Shown here one piece after another: positions 52,653 through 61,249 of a DNA stretch of 64,000 nucleotides. This DNA is from Mycolicibacterium xanthum (GTDB taxonomy: Bacteria > Actinomycetota > Actinomycetes > Mycobacteriales > Mycobacteriaceae): NCBI RefSeq assembly GCF_019710635.1, contig NZ_JAIFZS010000008.1:186001-250000 (forward strand), read 5' to 3'. Position numbers and translations under genes: made by a program. The notes beneath the pieces were generated by a model, which did no database searches, was not told where the DNA came from, and was given only the letters and a program-made list of their open reading frames with translations. Position 1 is the stretch's first letter; every line of letters starts with the position of its first letter.

Positions 52653-54197
52653 TCAGTTGTCGTCGCGGCGCACCGACGTGTGCCGGAACCGGACGGCCCG
52701 GTCGCGGCGCGCTTCATACCCCGAGAGCTCCGGGTTCCACGCCTGGATCACCGACGGGTTGTACAGGTAGATGTAGCTGACCCCGTCGGCGATCAGGGTG
52801 GCCGCCCGGCGGTAGTCGTCGAACCGGGCATCGTGGTCGGTCTCGACCCGGCCCGCCTCCAGCAACCGGTCCACCTCGGGATCGGAGAACTTCTGCGCGT
52901 TGCTCGTCCCGTCGGTGTGGTGCAGGGCGTAGTAGAAGTCGTCCGGGTCGATGTTGCCCAGCCAACCCATCATCAACATGTCGAAGTTGCCGTTGTTCTG
53001 TTCGTCGAGCCAGGTGGCGAAGTCGACCGTGCGGATGTTGACCGTGATCCCCAGCGGTGCGAGGTTGTCGGCGACGATCTGCGCCGCGGTCACCGTCTCC
53101 GGGTAGTCGTTGGTGACCAGCATGTCCATCGTGGTCGGTGCGGCGCCGGCCTCCTGGAGCAGTTCCCGGGCCTTGGCCAGACCGCCCTCGGTATATCTGT
53201 CGTAGGGCACGTACCAGGGGTTGCCCTCCGGTATCGCCAGCTGGTTCTCTGCGGCCGTGTCGTAACTGGTGGCCTGCACGATCGCGTCCCGGTCGATGGC
53301 GTAGGCGATGGCCTGGCGCACCCGCACGTCGTTCCACGGCTCGCGCGCCTCGTTGAGCGCCAGATACCAGTAGTCGTTGCTCGGGGTGACCGCCAGGGTC
53401 ACCGATTCATCCTCGGACAGCTGCGAAACCCGCTGTGGAGCAACCGAATCCGTCCAGTCGATCTCGCCGGCCTGCAGTGCCGAGATGGCCGTGGACGGCT
53501 CGGAGATGAATCGGAACACCACCTCGCCGACGCCGGGCGCACCGTCCCAGTAATCCGGATTGGCCGCCAACGTGATCGAGTCACCGCTGCGCTGGTCGAC
53601 GAAGCTGAACGGCCCGGTGCCGATCGGATGGGTGGCGATCTCGCCACTTTCGACGTTGCGCCGCGACACGATGGCCATCCCCTTGAAGCCGCCCAGGTTG
53701 GTCAGCATGTTGGGCACCGGGCGGTCGACGCGGATCACCACGGTATCCGGATCGGGCGCCTCGACCGCGGTCACCGCGCTGAACTTGTCGACGTTGGCCA
53801 GCTGTTCGTCGATGATGCGGCGGTAGGAGAACACCACGTCGTCTGCGGTCAGCGGGGTGCCGTCGTGGAAGGTGACACCGGGACGGAGGTGAAACGTCCA
53901 GGTGAGCTGGTCGGGGCTGACTTCCCAGGACTCCGCCAGCGCGGGCTGCATCTGCAGGTCCTCGTCGGGCTCGACCAGCGTGTCGAACACGTTCTCGAGT
54001 ACCTCGAACGAGAAGTAGGCGGTGGTCTTGTGCGGGTCGAGCTGATCGGGCTCGCCGGCGATTGCGGCGACGATGCCGTCTTCGCGGCCCTGGCCCACAT
54101 CCACCCGTTGGCCCGTCGAGCAGCCGGCGAGAACGGCGAGCAGCGCCAGAACCGCGGAGACGACGACTGCAGCGGTCGGCACCGCCGTCCTCGTCAT
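52653..54197 (-). CDS. Family 5 substrate-binding lipoprotein (OppA/DppA-like)
   Basis: 514 residues from the ATG at 54197; a GTG three codons upstream is possible. Lipobox VLAGC near residue 26, then IAGEPDQLDPHKTTAYFSFEV, the family motif WTFHLRPGVTFHDGTPLTADDVVFS and ALNEAREPWNDVRVRQAIAYAIDRD. Family members bind di- or oligopeptides, nickel or sugars; selectivity is not visible. First gene of the four-gene importer operon. An inverted repeat CCGAG-N9-CTCGG lies about 105 bases upstream. Confidence 0.88.
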   Translation of the reverse strand: MTRTAVPTAAVVVSAVLALLAVLAGCSTGQRVDVGQGREDGIVAAIAGEPDQLDPHKTTAYFSFEVLENVFDTLVEPDEDLQMQPALAESWEVSPDQLTWTFHLRPGVTFHDGTPLTADDVVFSYRRIIDEQLANVDKFSAVTAVEAPDPDTVVIRVDRPVPNMLTNLGGFKGMAIVSRRNVESGEIATHPIGTGPFSFVDQRSGDSITLAANPDYWDGAPGVGEVVFRFISEPSTAISALQAGEIDWTDSVAPQRVSQLSEDESVTLAVTPSNDYWYLALNEAREPWNDVRVRQAIAYAIDRDAIVQATSYDTAAENQLAIPEGNPWYVPYDRYTEGGLAKARELLQEAGAAPTTMDMLVTNDYPETVTAAQIVADNLAPLGITVNIRTVDFATWLDEQNNGNFDMLMMGWLGNIDPDDFYYALHHTDGTSNAQKFSDPEVDRLLEAGRVETDHDARFDDYRRAATLIADGVSYIYLYNPSVIQAWNPELSGYEARRDRAVRFRHTSVRRDDN

Positions 54198-54301
54198 CTG
54201 CACCACCCCGGGTCTCGAGCCTGCTCAGGGCCTGCCACCCGAATCACCGTCGGGCCAAACCCATGTTCCGTCCCGGGCGACGAACCCGTGACTTTGTCCA
54301 T

Positions 54302-54320
54302 CCGAGACTGAAATACTCGG
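54302..54320. promoter_or_regulatory. Inverted repeat between the importer operon and the DUF4185-like gene
   Basis: CCGAG-ACTGAAATA-CTCGG lies in the 160-base divergent gap between the binding-protein gene and the small ORF at 54362. An operator or promoter-proximal hairpin is possible; no regulator gene is adjacent. Confidence 0.35.
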
Positions 54321-54361
54321 TCCACCCGTCCTACCATGCGTCGGCCGAAGGGAGAAGCATC

Positions 54362-54439
54362 GTGAAGGTTTTGCGCGGGCTTGCGGTCGTCGCCATGCGC
54401 GCGGAGGGGCAGCCGGACGGTCTGCGGCGCTGCTTCTGA
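54362..54439 (+). CDS. Possible 25-residue leader peptide or decayed gene start
   Basis: GTG with a very good ribosome binding site (aagggagaag), reading MKVLRGLAVVAMRAEGQPDG and LRRCF, stop 11 bases before the next start. The first residues resemble the beginning of a signal peptide. It may be a translated leader, or the original N-terminus of the DUF4185-like protein cut off by a frameshift. Confidence 0.35.
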   Translation: MKVLRGLAVVAMRAEGQPDGLRRCF

Positions 54440-54450
54440 GGCCGCATCCG

Positions 54451-55518
54451 ATGCGCGGCGGCAAGATCGCCGACATCACCGGGCCGGGCATCACCGAACG
54501 CTGGGGGGTGACGTGCACCGACCTCGGCGCCTCGGTGCTCGCGCCGAACGGCACCCTGGTCTCGGTGTTCGGTGACACCTTCTCCGGCCGCCGGGTGGGC
54601 CGGGGGGACTGGCGCTCACCGGTGGTGCTGATCGGTCGTGGCAGCGCCCACCGCCCAATCGTCTACGAACGCGCCGGCGGGCCGGACCCGGACTATGCCC
54701 GGCAGCTGTGGGACTACACCCACGACAGCGCGGCCGGCGGCTGGCGTCGCAGCGGCATCAGCACCGTGATCCCGTCGGACCTGTTGCGCGTCGGCGACTC
54801 GATCTACCTGCATGCCATCGTCAATCGCGGCCTGGGCAACGTGCTGTGTACCGAGATCTGGCGTTCCGACGACAGCGGGGTGAGCTGGGCGCACCTCGGT
54901 CGTGACGCCGTGTTCCCCGCCGATCTGCACGCCGGGTTCGCGCAGTGCTGGTCGTGGGACTTCGAGCCGGGCGCCGACGGCGGCTGGGTTTACGTGGCGG
55001 CCACCGGCTTCCAGCGGGACAAGGGCATCATCTTGATGCGGGTCCGGCCGTGGCACATCGGGATCCGATCGCGCTACCAGAGCTGGGGGCTCACCGACGG
55101 ACGGTGGCGGTGGGGCGAGCGGGCCACCACGATCACACCGCCGGGGGAGCGGTGGGGCGAGTTGACCCTGCGGCGGCTGGCGCCGCGCACGTGGGTGCTG
55201 GGCGGGTTCCTGGCCTCCGGGTACGCGCTCGGCTACCGGGTGATCGACTCGCCGGTGGCCGACCTGCACGCCACTCCGCTGCAGCTGCCGGTGATCGGCA
55301 CCGGGTGGGATTTCGAGGATCACGCCGAGAACCGGGTCGCCCAGCTCTACGGTGGCTACGTGCTGCCCGGATCACGTGTGGACGTCGAGGGCGGTGTCGG
55401 CCTGGTGGTGTCCCAATGGCGTACCGCCGACGGATGGCCCTACCGGGCAATGCAATTCAGGGCAGGGCTGCGGGACACGGGCAAAGCGGACGAACAGGAC
55501 GAGAGGCGGCGGTTGTGA
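54451..55518 (+). CDS. DUF4185-like protein
   Basis: 355 residues from an ATG (MRGGKIADITGPGITERWGV). Motifs TDLGASVLAPNGTLVSVFGDTF, CTEIWRSDDSGVSWAHLG and QCWSWDFEPGADGGWVYV give the repeated beta-strand/Asp-box-like pattern of a beta-propeller fold, as in DUF4185 proteins of mycobacteria, which resemble glycan-binding or glycosidase-like proteins. Most relatives have a signal peptide; none is present here from this start. It overlaps the next gene (GTGA). Confidence 0.72.
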   Translation: MRGGKIADITGPGITERWGVTCTDLGASVLAPNGTLVSVFGDTFSGRRVGRGDWRSPVVLIGRGSAHRPIVYERAGGPDPDYARQLWDYTHDSAAGGWRRSGISTVIPSDLLRVGDSIYLHAIVNRGLGNVLCTEIWRSDDSGVSWAHLGRDAVFPADLHAGFAQCWSWDFEPGADGGWVYVAATGFQRDKGIILMRVRPWHIGIRSRYQSWGLTDGRWRWGERATTITPPGERWGELTLRRLAPRTWVLGGFLASGYALGYRVIDSPVADLHATPLQLPVIGTGWDFEDHAENRVAQLYGGYVLPGSRVDVEGGVGLVVSQWRTADGWPYRAMQFRAGLRDTGKADEQDERRRL

Positions 55519-56600
55519 GCGGATCCGGGGTCAAGAAAGTGGTGATCTGGGGGACCGGCTTCGTCGGCCGGATGGTGATCGCCGAGGTGGTCAAGCACCC
55601 CTGCTTCGAGCTGGTCGGGGTCGGGGTGTCCAACCCGGACAAGGTCGGTCGCGACGTCGGTGAGATCTGCGGGCTGGGCCGCACGCTGGGCCTGACCGCC
55701 ACCGACGACGTGGACGCGCTGATCGACCTGCGGCCCGACGCGCTGGTGCACTACGGCCCGACGGCCGCCCATGCCGAGGCCAACATCGCGTTGATCACCC
55801 GCTTCCTGCGTGCCGGGATCGACGTCTGCTCAACGGCGATGACACCGTGGATCTGGCCGACCATGCACCTCAATCCACCGGACTGGATCGAACCCGTCAC
55901 GGTGGCCTGCGAACTCGGCGAATCGTCGTGCTTCACCACCGGCATCGATCCCGGGTTCGCCAATGACCTGTTCCCGATGACGCTGATGGGGTTGTGCTCG
56001 GAGGTGCGCACGGTCCGGGCGTCCGAACTGCTGGACTACACCAACTACGAAGGCGACTACGACCGGGAGATGGGCATCGGCAGGTCGCCGGACTACCGGC
56101 CGATGCTGGAGAACCCCGACATCCTGGTGTTCGCCTGGGGCGCAACGGTTCCGATGATCGCGCACGCGGCCGGGATCATGCTCGACGAGATCACCACGAC
56201 GTGGGACAAGTGGGTCACCCCCACCGAACGCAAGACCGCCAAGGGGATCATCGCCCCTGGAAACGTCGCGGCGGTCCGGTTCACCGTCAACGGTGTATAC
56301 CGCGGCGAGACCCGCATCCAGCTCGAGCACGTCAACCGGATCGGCAACGACGCGGCCCCGGACTGGCCGTCGGGAATCCAGAACGACGTCTACCGGGTCG
56401 ACATCGAGGGGACGCCGAGCATCTCCCAGGAGACCGCGTTCCGGTTCACCGACGGCTCCGGCCGGGACGCGGCCGCGGCGGGCTGCCTGGCCACCGGCCT
56501 GCGCGCGCTCAACGCGGTGCCCGCCGTCAACGATCTGTCGCCGGGCTGGGTCACCGCCCTGGATCTGCCGCTGATCCCCGGCGTCGGGACGATCCGCTAA
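55515..56600 (+). CDS. DapB-like NAD(P)-dependent reductase/dehydrogenase, second copy
   Basis: 361 residues from the GTG at 55515 overlapping the previous stop. Rossmann motif VVIWGTGFVGRMVIAEV, GVSNPDKVGRDVGEICGLG, a TAMTPW segment and TTGIDPGFANDLFP. Same family and domain order as the gene at 46529, but the two are clearly diverged. It probably processes a different intermediate of the same neighbourhood. The stop lies inside the tail of the convergent methyltransferase by 4 bases. Confidence 0.82.
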   Translation: MSGSGVKKVVIWGTGFVGRMVIAEVVKHPCFELVGVGVSNPDKVGRDVGEICGLGRTLGLTATDDVDALIDLRPDALVHYGPTAAHAEANIALITRFLRAGIDVCSTAMTPWIWPTMHLNPPDWIEPVTVACELGESSCFTTGIDPGFANDLFPMTLMGLCSEVRTVRASELLDYTNYEGDYDREMGIGRSPDYRPMLENPDILVFAWGATVPMIAHAAGIMLDEITTTWDKWVTPTERKTAKGIIAPGNVAAVRFTVNGVYRGETRIQLEHVNRIGNDAAPDWPSGIQNDVYRVDIEGTPSISQETAFRFTDGSGRDAAAAGCLATGLRALNAVPAVNDLSPGWVTALDLPLIPGVGTIR

Positions 56601-57679
56601 GTCCTTGGCCGCTTGATCAGCACGACGTGGGCCAGCGGGATCGGGGTCCGCTCCGGCGCGGCGGCCAGTCGCGCCGCGGTCCCGGCCTCGAGCCGGTCCA
56701 ACAACTGCGGTGTGCGCGGGTCGGCGGCGCCGCCGGCCAGACCCGCCGCCAGGGCCGGGAACACCGAGGCACGCGCGAAGGCCGCCCACCGGGCGCCGAA
56801 GTCCTCGGCGTTGCCGTCGACCTGATAGCGCACCCAGAAGCGGTCCTCGGAATCGAACACCTCGAGGTGCTCGATCTCGAGGCGCTCGAACCGGCCGGAC
56901 GGGGCGAACGGCGCCGTGAAGTCGACCGCGCGGCGCGCCACCGTCGGCACGCACATCCCGGCCACCTCCTCTGCGGTGACGAGCCCGCTGCCGGCCACTT
57001 CGGTCAGCGCATCCATGATGGCCGCCAGCAGCGGGCCGAAGCCCATGTCGCCGTCCTCGCCGATCCCCAGCGTCATCACCACGAGCCGTCCGCCCGGGCA
57101 CAACTCCCGGCCGCGGTAGGCGATGAACTCGTGCCAGTCGCGGGCGGCCTGCTGGTCGAAGGCGGCGCGCACCGCGTCATCGGTGCAGCCCGAGATGTGG
57201 AAATGGCCGTCGATCGGGGCGGGCACCTTGCTCAGCCACTGGACCGCCCACGAACTCCAGCCGAGGTGCACGCTGTTGGACGGCAGGATCTGCGAGTAGA
57301 ACGACCGGCCCACCGCGGAGGCGAACGTCGCGGCATCCTTGCGCAGGTAGGTGTCCGGGTCCTCCTCGACGGTCCGGAACAACACGCTGAAATCGTTGTC
57401 GACGGTGTCGGTGTGGGCGACGAGCACCGAATGTTCGGGTGTGGTGCGTTTGCGCAGCACCTCGATGGCCGCGCCGATCGGCAGCAGCGAGTTGTAGCCG
57501 GTGCCCGCGCCGTAGTCGGCGATCACCATCGGTTGAGTCGGCGCGGGCAGCGGTACGTCGGCGGCCGCGCGCTCGAACACCGCGATCGCGGGCGCCAAGC
57601 CCGTGGCCTGCAGCCTCGTGGAGGCGGTGTAGGTGTCGTCCATGGACTCAGGGCGCACCACGATGCTCGACTCAGGCAT
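56597..57679 (-). CDS. SABATH-type SAM-dependent carboxyl methyltransferase
   Basis: 360 residues from the ATG at 57679. SAM motif VIADYGAGTGYNSLLP near residue 52 and, further on, SNSVHLGWSSWAVQWLSKVP, which corresponds to the LHSSYSLMWLSQVP segment of plant SABATH carboxyl methyltransferases. C-terminal RFERLEIEHLEVFD. The family methylates carboxyl groups of small acids; mycobacterial members acting on fatty or aromatic acids are known. Convergent with the DapB-like gene. Confidence 0.78.
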   Translation of the reverse strand: MPESSIVVRPESMDDTYTASTRLQATGLAPAIAVFERAAADVPLPAPTQPMVIADYGAGTGYNSLLPIGAAIEVLRKRTTPEHSVLVAHTDTVDNDFSVLFRTVEEDPDTYLRKDAATFASAVGRSFYSQILPSNSVHLGWSSWAVQWLSKVPAPIDGHFHISGCTDDAVRAAFDQQAARDWHEFIAYRGRELCPGGRLVVMTLGIGEDGDMGFGPLLAAIMDALTEVAGSGLVTAEEVAGMCVPTVARRAVDFTAPFAPSGRFERLEIEHLEVFDSEDRFWVRYQVDGNAEDFGARWAAFARASVFPALAAGLAGGAADPRTPQLLDRLEAGTAARLAAAPERTPIPLAHVVLIKRPRT

Positions 57680-57778
57680 CGCGACCTCCGAACGCTCCGG
57701 TGTTGTCCCTCTCCTACGAACGGTAGTCCTCGCGCGGCAGGCGCGCCGTCGAAGCCGGGGGCGTGACAGACTTCGGCC

Positions 57779-58513
57779 ATGACGGGACGGGTGGGTCGGC
57801 GTGTCGCGCTGACCGGCGCGATTCTTCTGCTGGTCGTGGGGGTGGCCGGGTTCGTCGTCACGCTGGTGCTCAACATCTTCGTGTTCGACGACTACGACGC
57901 CTACGGGGAGGTGCCGATCCCCGGATCGGGCCGGTTGCAGCTTCCCGCGGGTGAGGTCACCGTCAACTTCCACACCGCGGTCCCCGGCGGCGTGAACGGC
58001 GGCTTCCCGGTGCCGCCGCTGCAGCTGGGCATCACCCCGCCCGACGGCGTGCCGGACCCGGTCGTCACCGAGAGTTTCGGGTCGACGACCTCGGTCAACA
58101 GCGATGTCCGGATCCGCGTGTGGGTCGCGCAGATCCCTGCGGACGGCGTTTACGACGTGGCGGTGCGCGGTGACGTGGCCGGCTACATCCACCCGCAGCT
58201 GGCGTTCGGCCGGGACAGCTCGCGCTGGTGGCTGGTGTGGGTGTTCGTCGCGGTGTTCGTCGTCGGCATCGGTGCGGTGATCCTGACCGCCGTCGCCTCG
58301 TTGCGGACGGGCCGCGCCCCTCAGCCCCTGCCCGGTCCGGTCCGCCTCGATGCGCACGAGCGGCCCGGTGACCTGCCGCACGAGGTGAGCTATCAGCCCA
58401 CCGACCAAGGGGTGCGGCTCGAGCAACTCAAGACGCTGGCGGCGCTGCGCGACTCCGGCGCGCTCACCCAGGCGGAGTTCGACGCCGAGAAGCGCCGCAT
58501 CCTCGAGGGCTAG
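57779..58513 (+). CDS. Membrane protein with extracytoplasmic domain and SHOCT tail
   Basis: 244 residues. TM at about 9-32, an outer beta domain with DDYDAYGEVPIPG, LPAGEVTVNFHTAVPGG, VAQIPADGVYDVAVRGDV and HPQLAFGRDS, TM at about 150-172, then a cytoplasmic tail ending in a SHOCT motif (LEQLKTLAALRDSGALTQAEFDAEKRRILEG). SHOCT is a short domain usually attached to membrane or lipoprotein-like proteins, probably for oligomerisation. Paralogue of the protein at 28988-29584, which lacks SHOCT. Confidence 0.8.
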   Translation: MTGRVGRRVALTGAILLLVVGVAGFVVTLVLNIFVFDDYDAYGEVPIPGSGRLQLPAGEVTVNFHTAVPGGVNGGFPVPPLQLGITPPDGVPDPVVTESFGSTTSVNSDVRIRVWVAQIPADGVYDVAVRGDVAGYIHPQLAFGRDSSRWWLVWVFVAVFVVGIGAVILTAVASLRTGRAPQPLPGPVRLDAHERPGDLPHEVSYQPTDQGVRLEQLKTLAALRDSGALTQAEFDAEKRRILEG

Positions 58514-58538
58514 TGGCTCGCGTGCGGGCCGTGCGGCG

Positions 58539-58583
58539 TGAAGATACCTTCACCTTCGCCGGCGGGGGTGAAAATACCTTCAC
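58539..58583. repeat. Two palindromic 16-mers, GTGAARATACCTTCAC
   Basis: GTGAAGATACCTTCAC at 58539-58554 and GTGAAAATACCTTCAC at 58568-58583, 29 bases apart start to start. Each is a near-perfect dyad (arms GTGAAG/CTTCAC). They lie between convergent genes, so promoter control is not obvious; transcript ends or a binding site for a DNA-binding protein are possible. Confidence 0.6.
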
Positions 58584-58598
58584 ACTCGCGCGGGCCCG

Positions 58599-58659
58599 CC
58601 ACTCAGTGGCCCAGCCCCGATCGGCCACTCAGTGGCTCGCGCCGATCGGCCACTCAGTG
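58599..58659. repeat. Three tandem copies of a 25-26-bp unit containing CCACTCAGTGG
   Basis: CCACTCAGTGG starts at 58599 and 58625, and CCACTCAGTGA at 58650. The first two are perfect 4-3-4 dyads, and the units include CCCCGATCGG or GCCGATCGG. The third copy carries the stop codon of the metallo-beta-lactamase gene. No coding potential beyond this. Confidence 0.65.
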
Positions 58660-59280
58660 ACCCCTGGCGACCCATTCGTCGTAGTTGACGATCTCGTCGC
58701 CGACGGTCGTCGTGTCGCCGTGGCCGGTGTAGACGACGGTGTCGCCGGGCAGCTTGCCGAGCCGGCCCGAGATCGACTCCAGGATGGTGGGGAAGTCCGA
58801 GAACGAGCGGCCGGTGGCGCCGGGCCCGCCTTGGAACAGGGTGTCCCCGCTGAACACCGCACCCAGTTCGGGGGCATGCCAGCACACCGACCCCGGCGAA
58901 TGGCCGGGCGTGTGCAGCGCGATCAGCTCGGTGCCCGCCACGCTCAGCCGGTCGCCGTCGGACACCGCGCGAAAGTCGCTGTCCGGGTGGGTCATTCGCC
59001 ACAGCACGTCGTCGGCCGGGTGCAGCAGCACCGGTGCGTCGAGGGCCTGGCCGAGCTGAGGGGCCACCGTGACGTGGTCGTTGTGGCCGTGGGTGCACAC
59101 CACCGCCACCACGTGCCGGCCGCCGACCGCCTCGATGATCGGGTCGGCGGTGTGGGCGGCGTCGAACACCACCACCTCGTTGTCGTCGCCGACCAGCCAG
59201 ATGTTGTTGTCGACCGCCCAGCTGCCGCCGTCGAGCTCGAACGTGCCGCTGGTGACCAGCCGCTGGATCGGGGCGCTCAC
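58654..59280 (-). CDS. Metallo-beta-lactamase-fold hydrolase next to mscR (Rv2260-like)
   Basis: 208 residues. Metal-binding motif CTHGHNDH (HxHxDH), [29 protein letters not shown] and a late His in [11 protein letters not shown]: glyoxalase II-type MBL. Its start overlaps the end of mscR by 4 bases. The pairing with mscR suggests it hydrolyses S-formyl- or similar mycothiol thioesters, completing formaldehyde detoxification; this step is inferred from the arrangement. Confidence 0.87.
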   Translation of the reverse strand: MSAPIQRLVTSGTFELDGGSWAVDNNIWLVGDDNEVVVFDAAHTADPIIEAVGGRHVVAVVCTHGHNDHVTVAPQLGQALDAPVLLHPADDVLWRMTHPDSDFRAVSDGDRLSVAGTELIALHTPGHSPGSVCWHAPELGAVFSGDTLFQGGPGATGRSFSDFPTILESISGRLGKLPGDTVVYTGHGDTTTVGDEIVNYDEWVARGH

Positions 59281-60362
59281 AGGACCACCACCGAGCGCAG
59301 CACCTCACCGGCGTGCATCTTGTGGAAGGCGTCTTCGATGTCGCCCAGCCCGATGCGCTCGGAGACGAACTTGTCCAGCGGGAACCGGCCCTGCAGGTAC
59401 AGGCTGATCAGCGTCGGGAAGTCCCGTTCGGGTAGACAGTCGCCGTACCACGACGACTTCAGCGACCCGCCCCGGGAGAAGAAGTCGATCATCGGCATCT
59501 CCAGCTTCATGTCCGGGGTCGGCACCCCGACCAGGACGACGGTGCCGGCCAGATCGCGCGCGTAGAACGCCTGCTTCCAGGTCTCCGGCCGGCCGACCGC
59601 GTCGATCACCACGTCGGCACCGTTGCCGTCGGTGAGGTCCTGGATCGTCTCGACCGGGTCGAGCTCGCCGGCGTTGACGGTGTGCGTCGCACCGAACTGG
59701 CGGGCCCAGTCCAGCTTCCGGTTGTCCATGTCGACGGCGATGATGCGCTTCGCACCCACCAGTCGCGCGCCGGCGATGGCCGCGTCGCCGACCCCGCCGC
59801 AACCGATCACCGCCACGGTGTCGTCCCGGTTGACCGCGCCGGTGTTGATGGCCGCGCCCAGGCCCGCCATCACGCCGCAACCGAGCAGCCCGGCCGCCGC
59901 CGGATCGGCGGCCGGATCGACCTTCGTGCACTGGCCCTCGTGCACCAGGGTCTTGTCGGCGAACGCGCCGATGCCCAGCGCCGGGGTCAGCGGGGTGCCG
60001 TCGGTCAGCGTCATCGGCTGGGCGGCGTTGAAGGTGTCGAAGCACAGATGCGGGCGCCCGCGTTTGCAGGCCCGGCACCGCCCGCACACCGCACGCCAGT
60101 TCAGCACGACGAAATCGCCCGGCTCGACGTTGGTCACGCCCGGGCCGACGGACTCGACCAGGCCGGCGGCCTCGTGGCCGAGCAGGAACGGGAAGTCGTC
60201 GTTGATGCCGCCCTCGCGGTAGGTCAGATCGGTATGGCAGACGCCGCACGCCTGGATGTCGACGACGACCTCGCCGGGTCCGGGGTCGGGGATGACGATG
60301 TCGACCACCTCGACCGGTTGGGCCTTCGTCCGGGAGATCACACCGCGCACCGTCTGAGTCAT
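59277..60362 (-). CDS. mscR: S-nitrosomycothiol reductase / mycothiol-dependent formaldehyde dehydrogenase
   Basis: 361 residues, zinc-dependent class III alcohol dehydrogenase-like. Catalytic zinc ligands in ACGVCHTDL and LGHEAAG, structural zinc in [16 protein letters not shown], cofactor motif [18 protein letters not shown] with VDMDNRK favouring NAD. Same operon design and identity as M. tuberculosis Rv2259. It oxidises the formaldehyde-mycothiol adduct and reduces S-nitrosomycothiol, protecting against formaldehyde and nitric oxide. Confidence 0.92.
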   Translation of the reverse strand: MTQTVRGVISRTKAQPVEVVDIVIPDPGPGEVVVDIQACGVCHTDLTYREGGINDDFPFLLGHEAAGLVESVGPGVTNVEPGDFVVLNWRAVCGRCRACKRGRPHLCFDTFNAAQPMTLTDGTPLTPALGIGAFADKTLVHEGQCTKVDPAADPAAAGLLGCGVMAGLGAAINTGAVNRDDTVAVIGCGGVGDAAIAGARLVGAKRIIAVDMDNRKLDWARQFGATHTVNAGELDPVETIQDLTDGNGADVVIDAVGRPETWKQAFYARDLAGTVVLVGVPTPDMKLEMPMIDFFSRGGSLKSSWYGDCLPERDFPTLISLYLQGRFPLDKFVSERIGLGDIEDAFHKMHAGEVLRSVVVL

Positions 60363-60436
60363 GCCCCCAACCTAATGTGTCGGCCCCGCCGCAGAACAGC
60401 AGGGAATAGCGGCACGGCCGAGTACGTTCCCGTGTC

Positions 60437-61219
60437 GTGCAGAACCCGCGTCCACCCGCCATCTTCCTGTCGCACGGCGCACCGCCGCTGGTGGACGACG
60501 CCCTGTGGGTCTCCCAGTTGTCGGCCTGGGCCGGGCGACTACCGACGCCGACGGCGATCCTGGGGGTCTCGGCGCACTGGGAGGCCGCACCGCTGTCCAT
60601 CGGGTCCACCGACGCCCGCACGCCGCTGACCTACGACTTCTGGGGCTTTCCCCAGCGCTTCTACGACGTCACCTACGCCGCGCCCGGGGCGCCGGAGCTG
60701 GCGGCGGCGGTCGAGGCGCTGATGCCCGACGGCGAGACGGTGCACCGCGACGACGGCAGAAGACTCGATCACGGCGCCTACGTGCCGCTGACGGTGATGT
60801 ATCCCCACGCCGACATCCCGGTGCTGCAGATCTCGATGCCCGCGCTGGATCCGGTGCGCCTGCTGCACCTCGGCGAACGGTTGCGCCCGCTGCGCGACCG
60901 CGGCGTGCTGATCATCGGTTCCGGCTTCACCACCCACGGCTTGCCCTACCTCGTCGACCCGACGCCTGCGGCCGCCCCGCCGGGCTGGTCGGCGGAGTTC
61001 GACGCGTGGGCCGCCGAGCGGTTGGCCGCCGGAGATCTGGACTCGCTCATCGACTTTCGCGCCAAGGCGCCCGGAATGCCCTACGCGCATCCGACCATCG
61101 AACACTTCGCCCCGCTGTTCGTCGCGCTGGGCGCCTCCGACGATGCGGCCCAGCGGCCCGCGCAGGTGATCGACGGCTACTGGATGGGATTGGCCAAACG
61201 GTCGATCGAGCTGTCCTGA
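60437..61219 (+). CDS. LigB/DODA-type extradiol dioxygenase
   Basis: 260 residues from a GTG. The iron ligand His residues appear in IFLSHGAPPL, GVSAHWEA, RRLDHGAYVPL and GSGFTTHG, as in the 4,5-DOPA dioxygenase (YgiD/DODA) group. The group opens catecholic rings with O2. Substrate unknown; no ring-cleavage pathway genes are adjacent. Divergent from mscR with a gap of 74 bases. Confidence 0.85.
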   Translation: MQNPRPPAIFLSHGAPPLVDDALWVSQLSAWAGRLPTPTAILGVSAHWEAAPLSIGSTDARTPLTYDFWGFPQRFYDVTYAAPGAPELAAAVEALMPDGETVHRDDGRRLDHGAYVPLTVMYPHADIPVLQISMPALDPVRLLHLGERLRPLRDRGVLIIGSGFTTHGLPYLVDPTPAAAPPGWSAEFDAWAAERLAAGDLDSLIDFRAKAPGMPYAHPTIEHFAPLFVALGASDDAAQRPAQVIDGYWMGLAKRSIELS

Positions 61220-61249
61220 ACAGGCCTGTTGGCGATACGGTGGAGGTTG

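Noticed and set aside
54945-55514. Upstream extension of the second DapB-like gene through the DUF4185-like gene
   Set aside because: The extension is an alternative frame of a recognisable gene; the GTG at 55515 with a GTGA overlap gives the family N-terminus.
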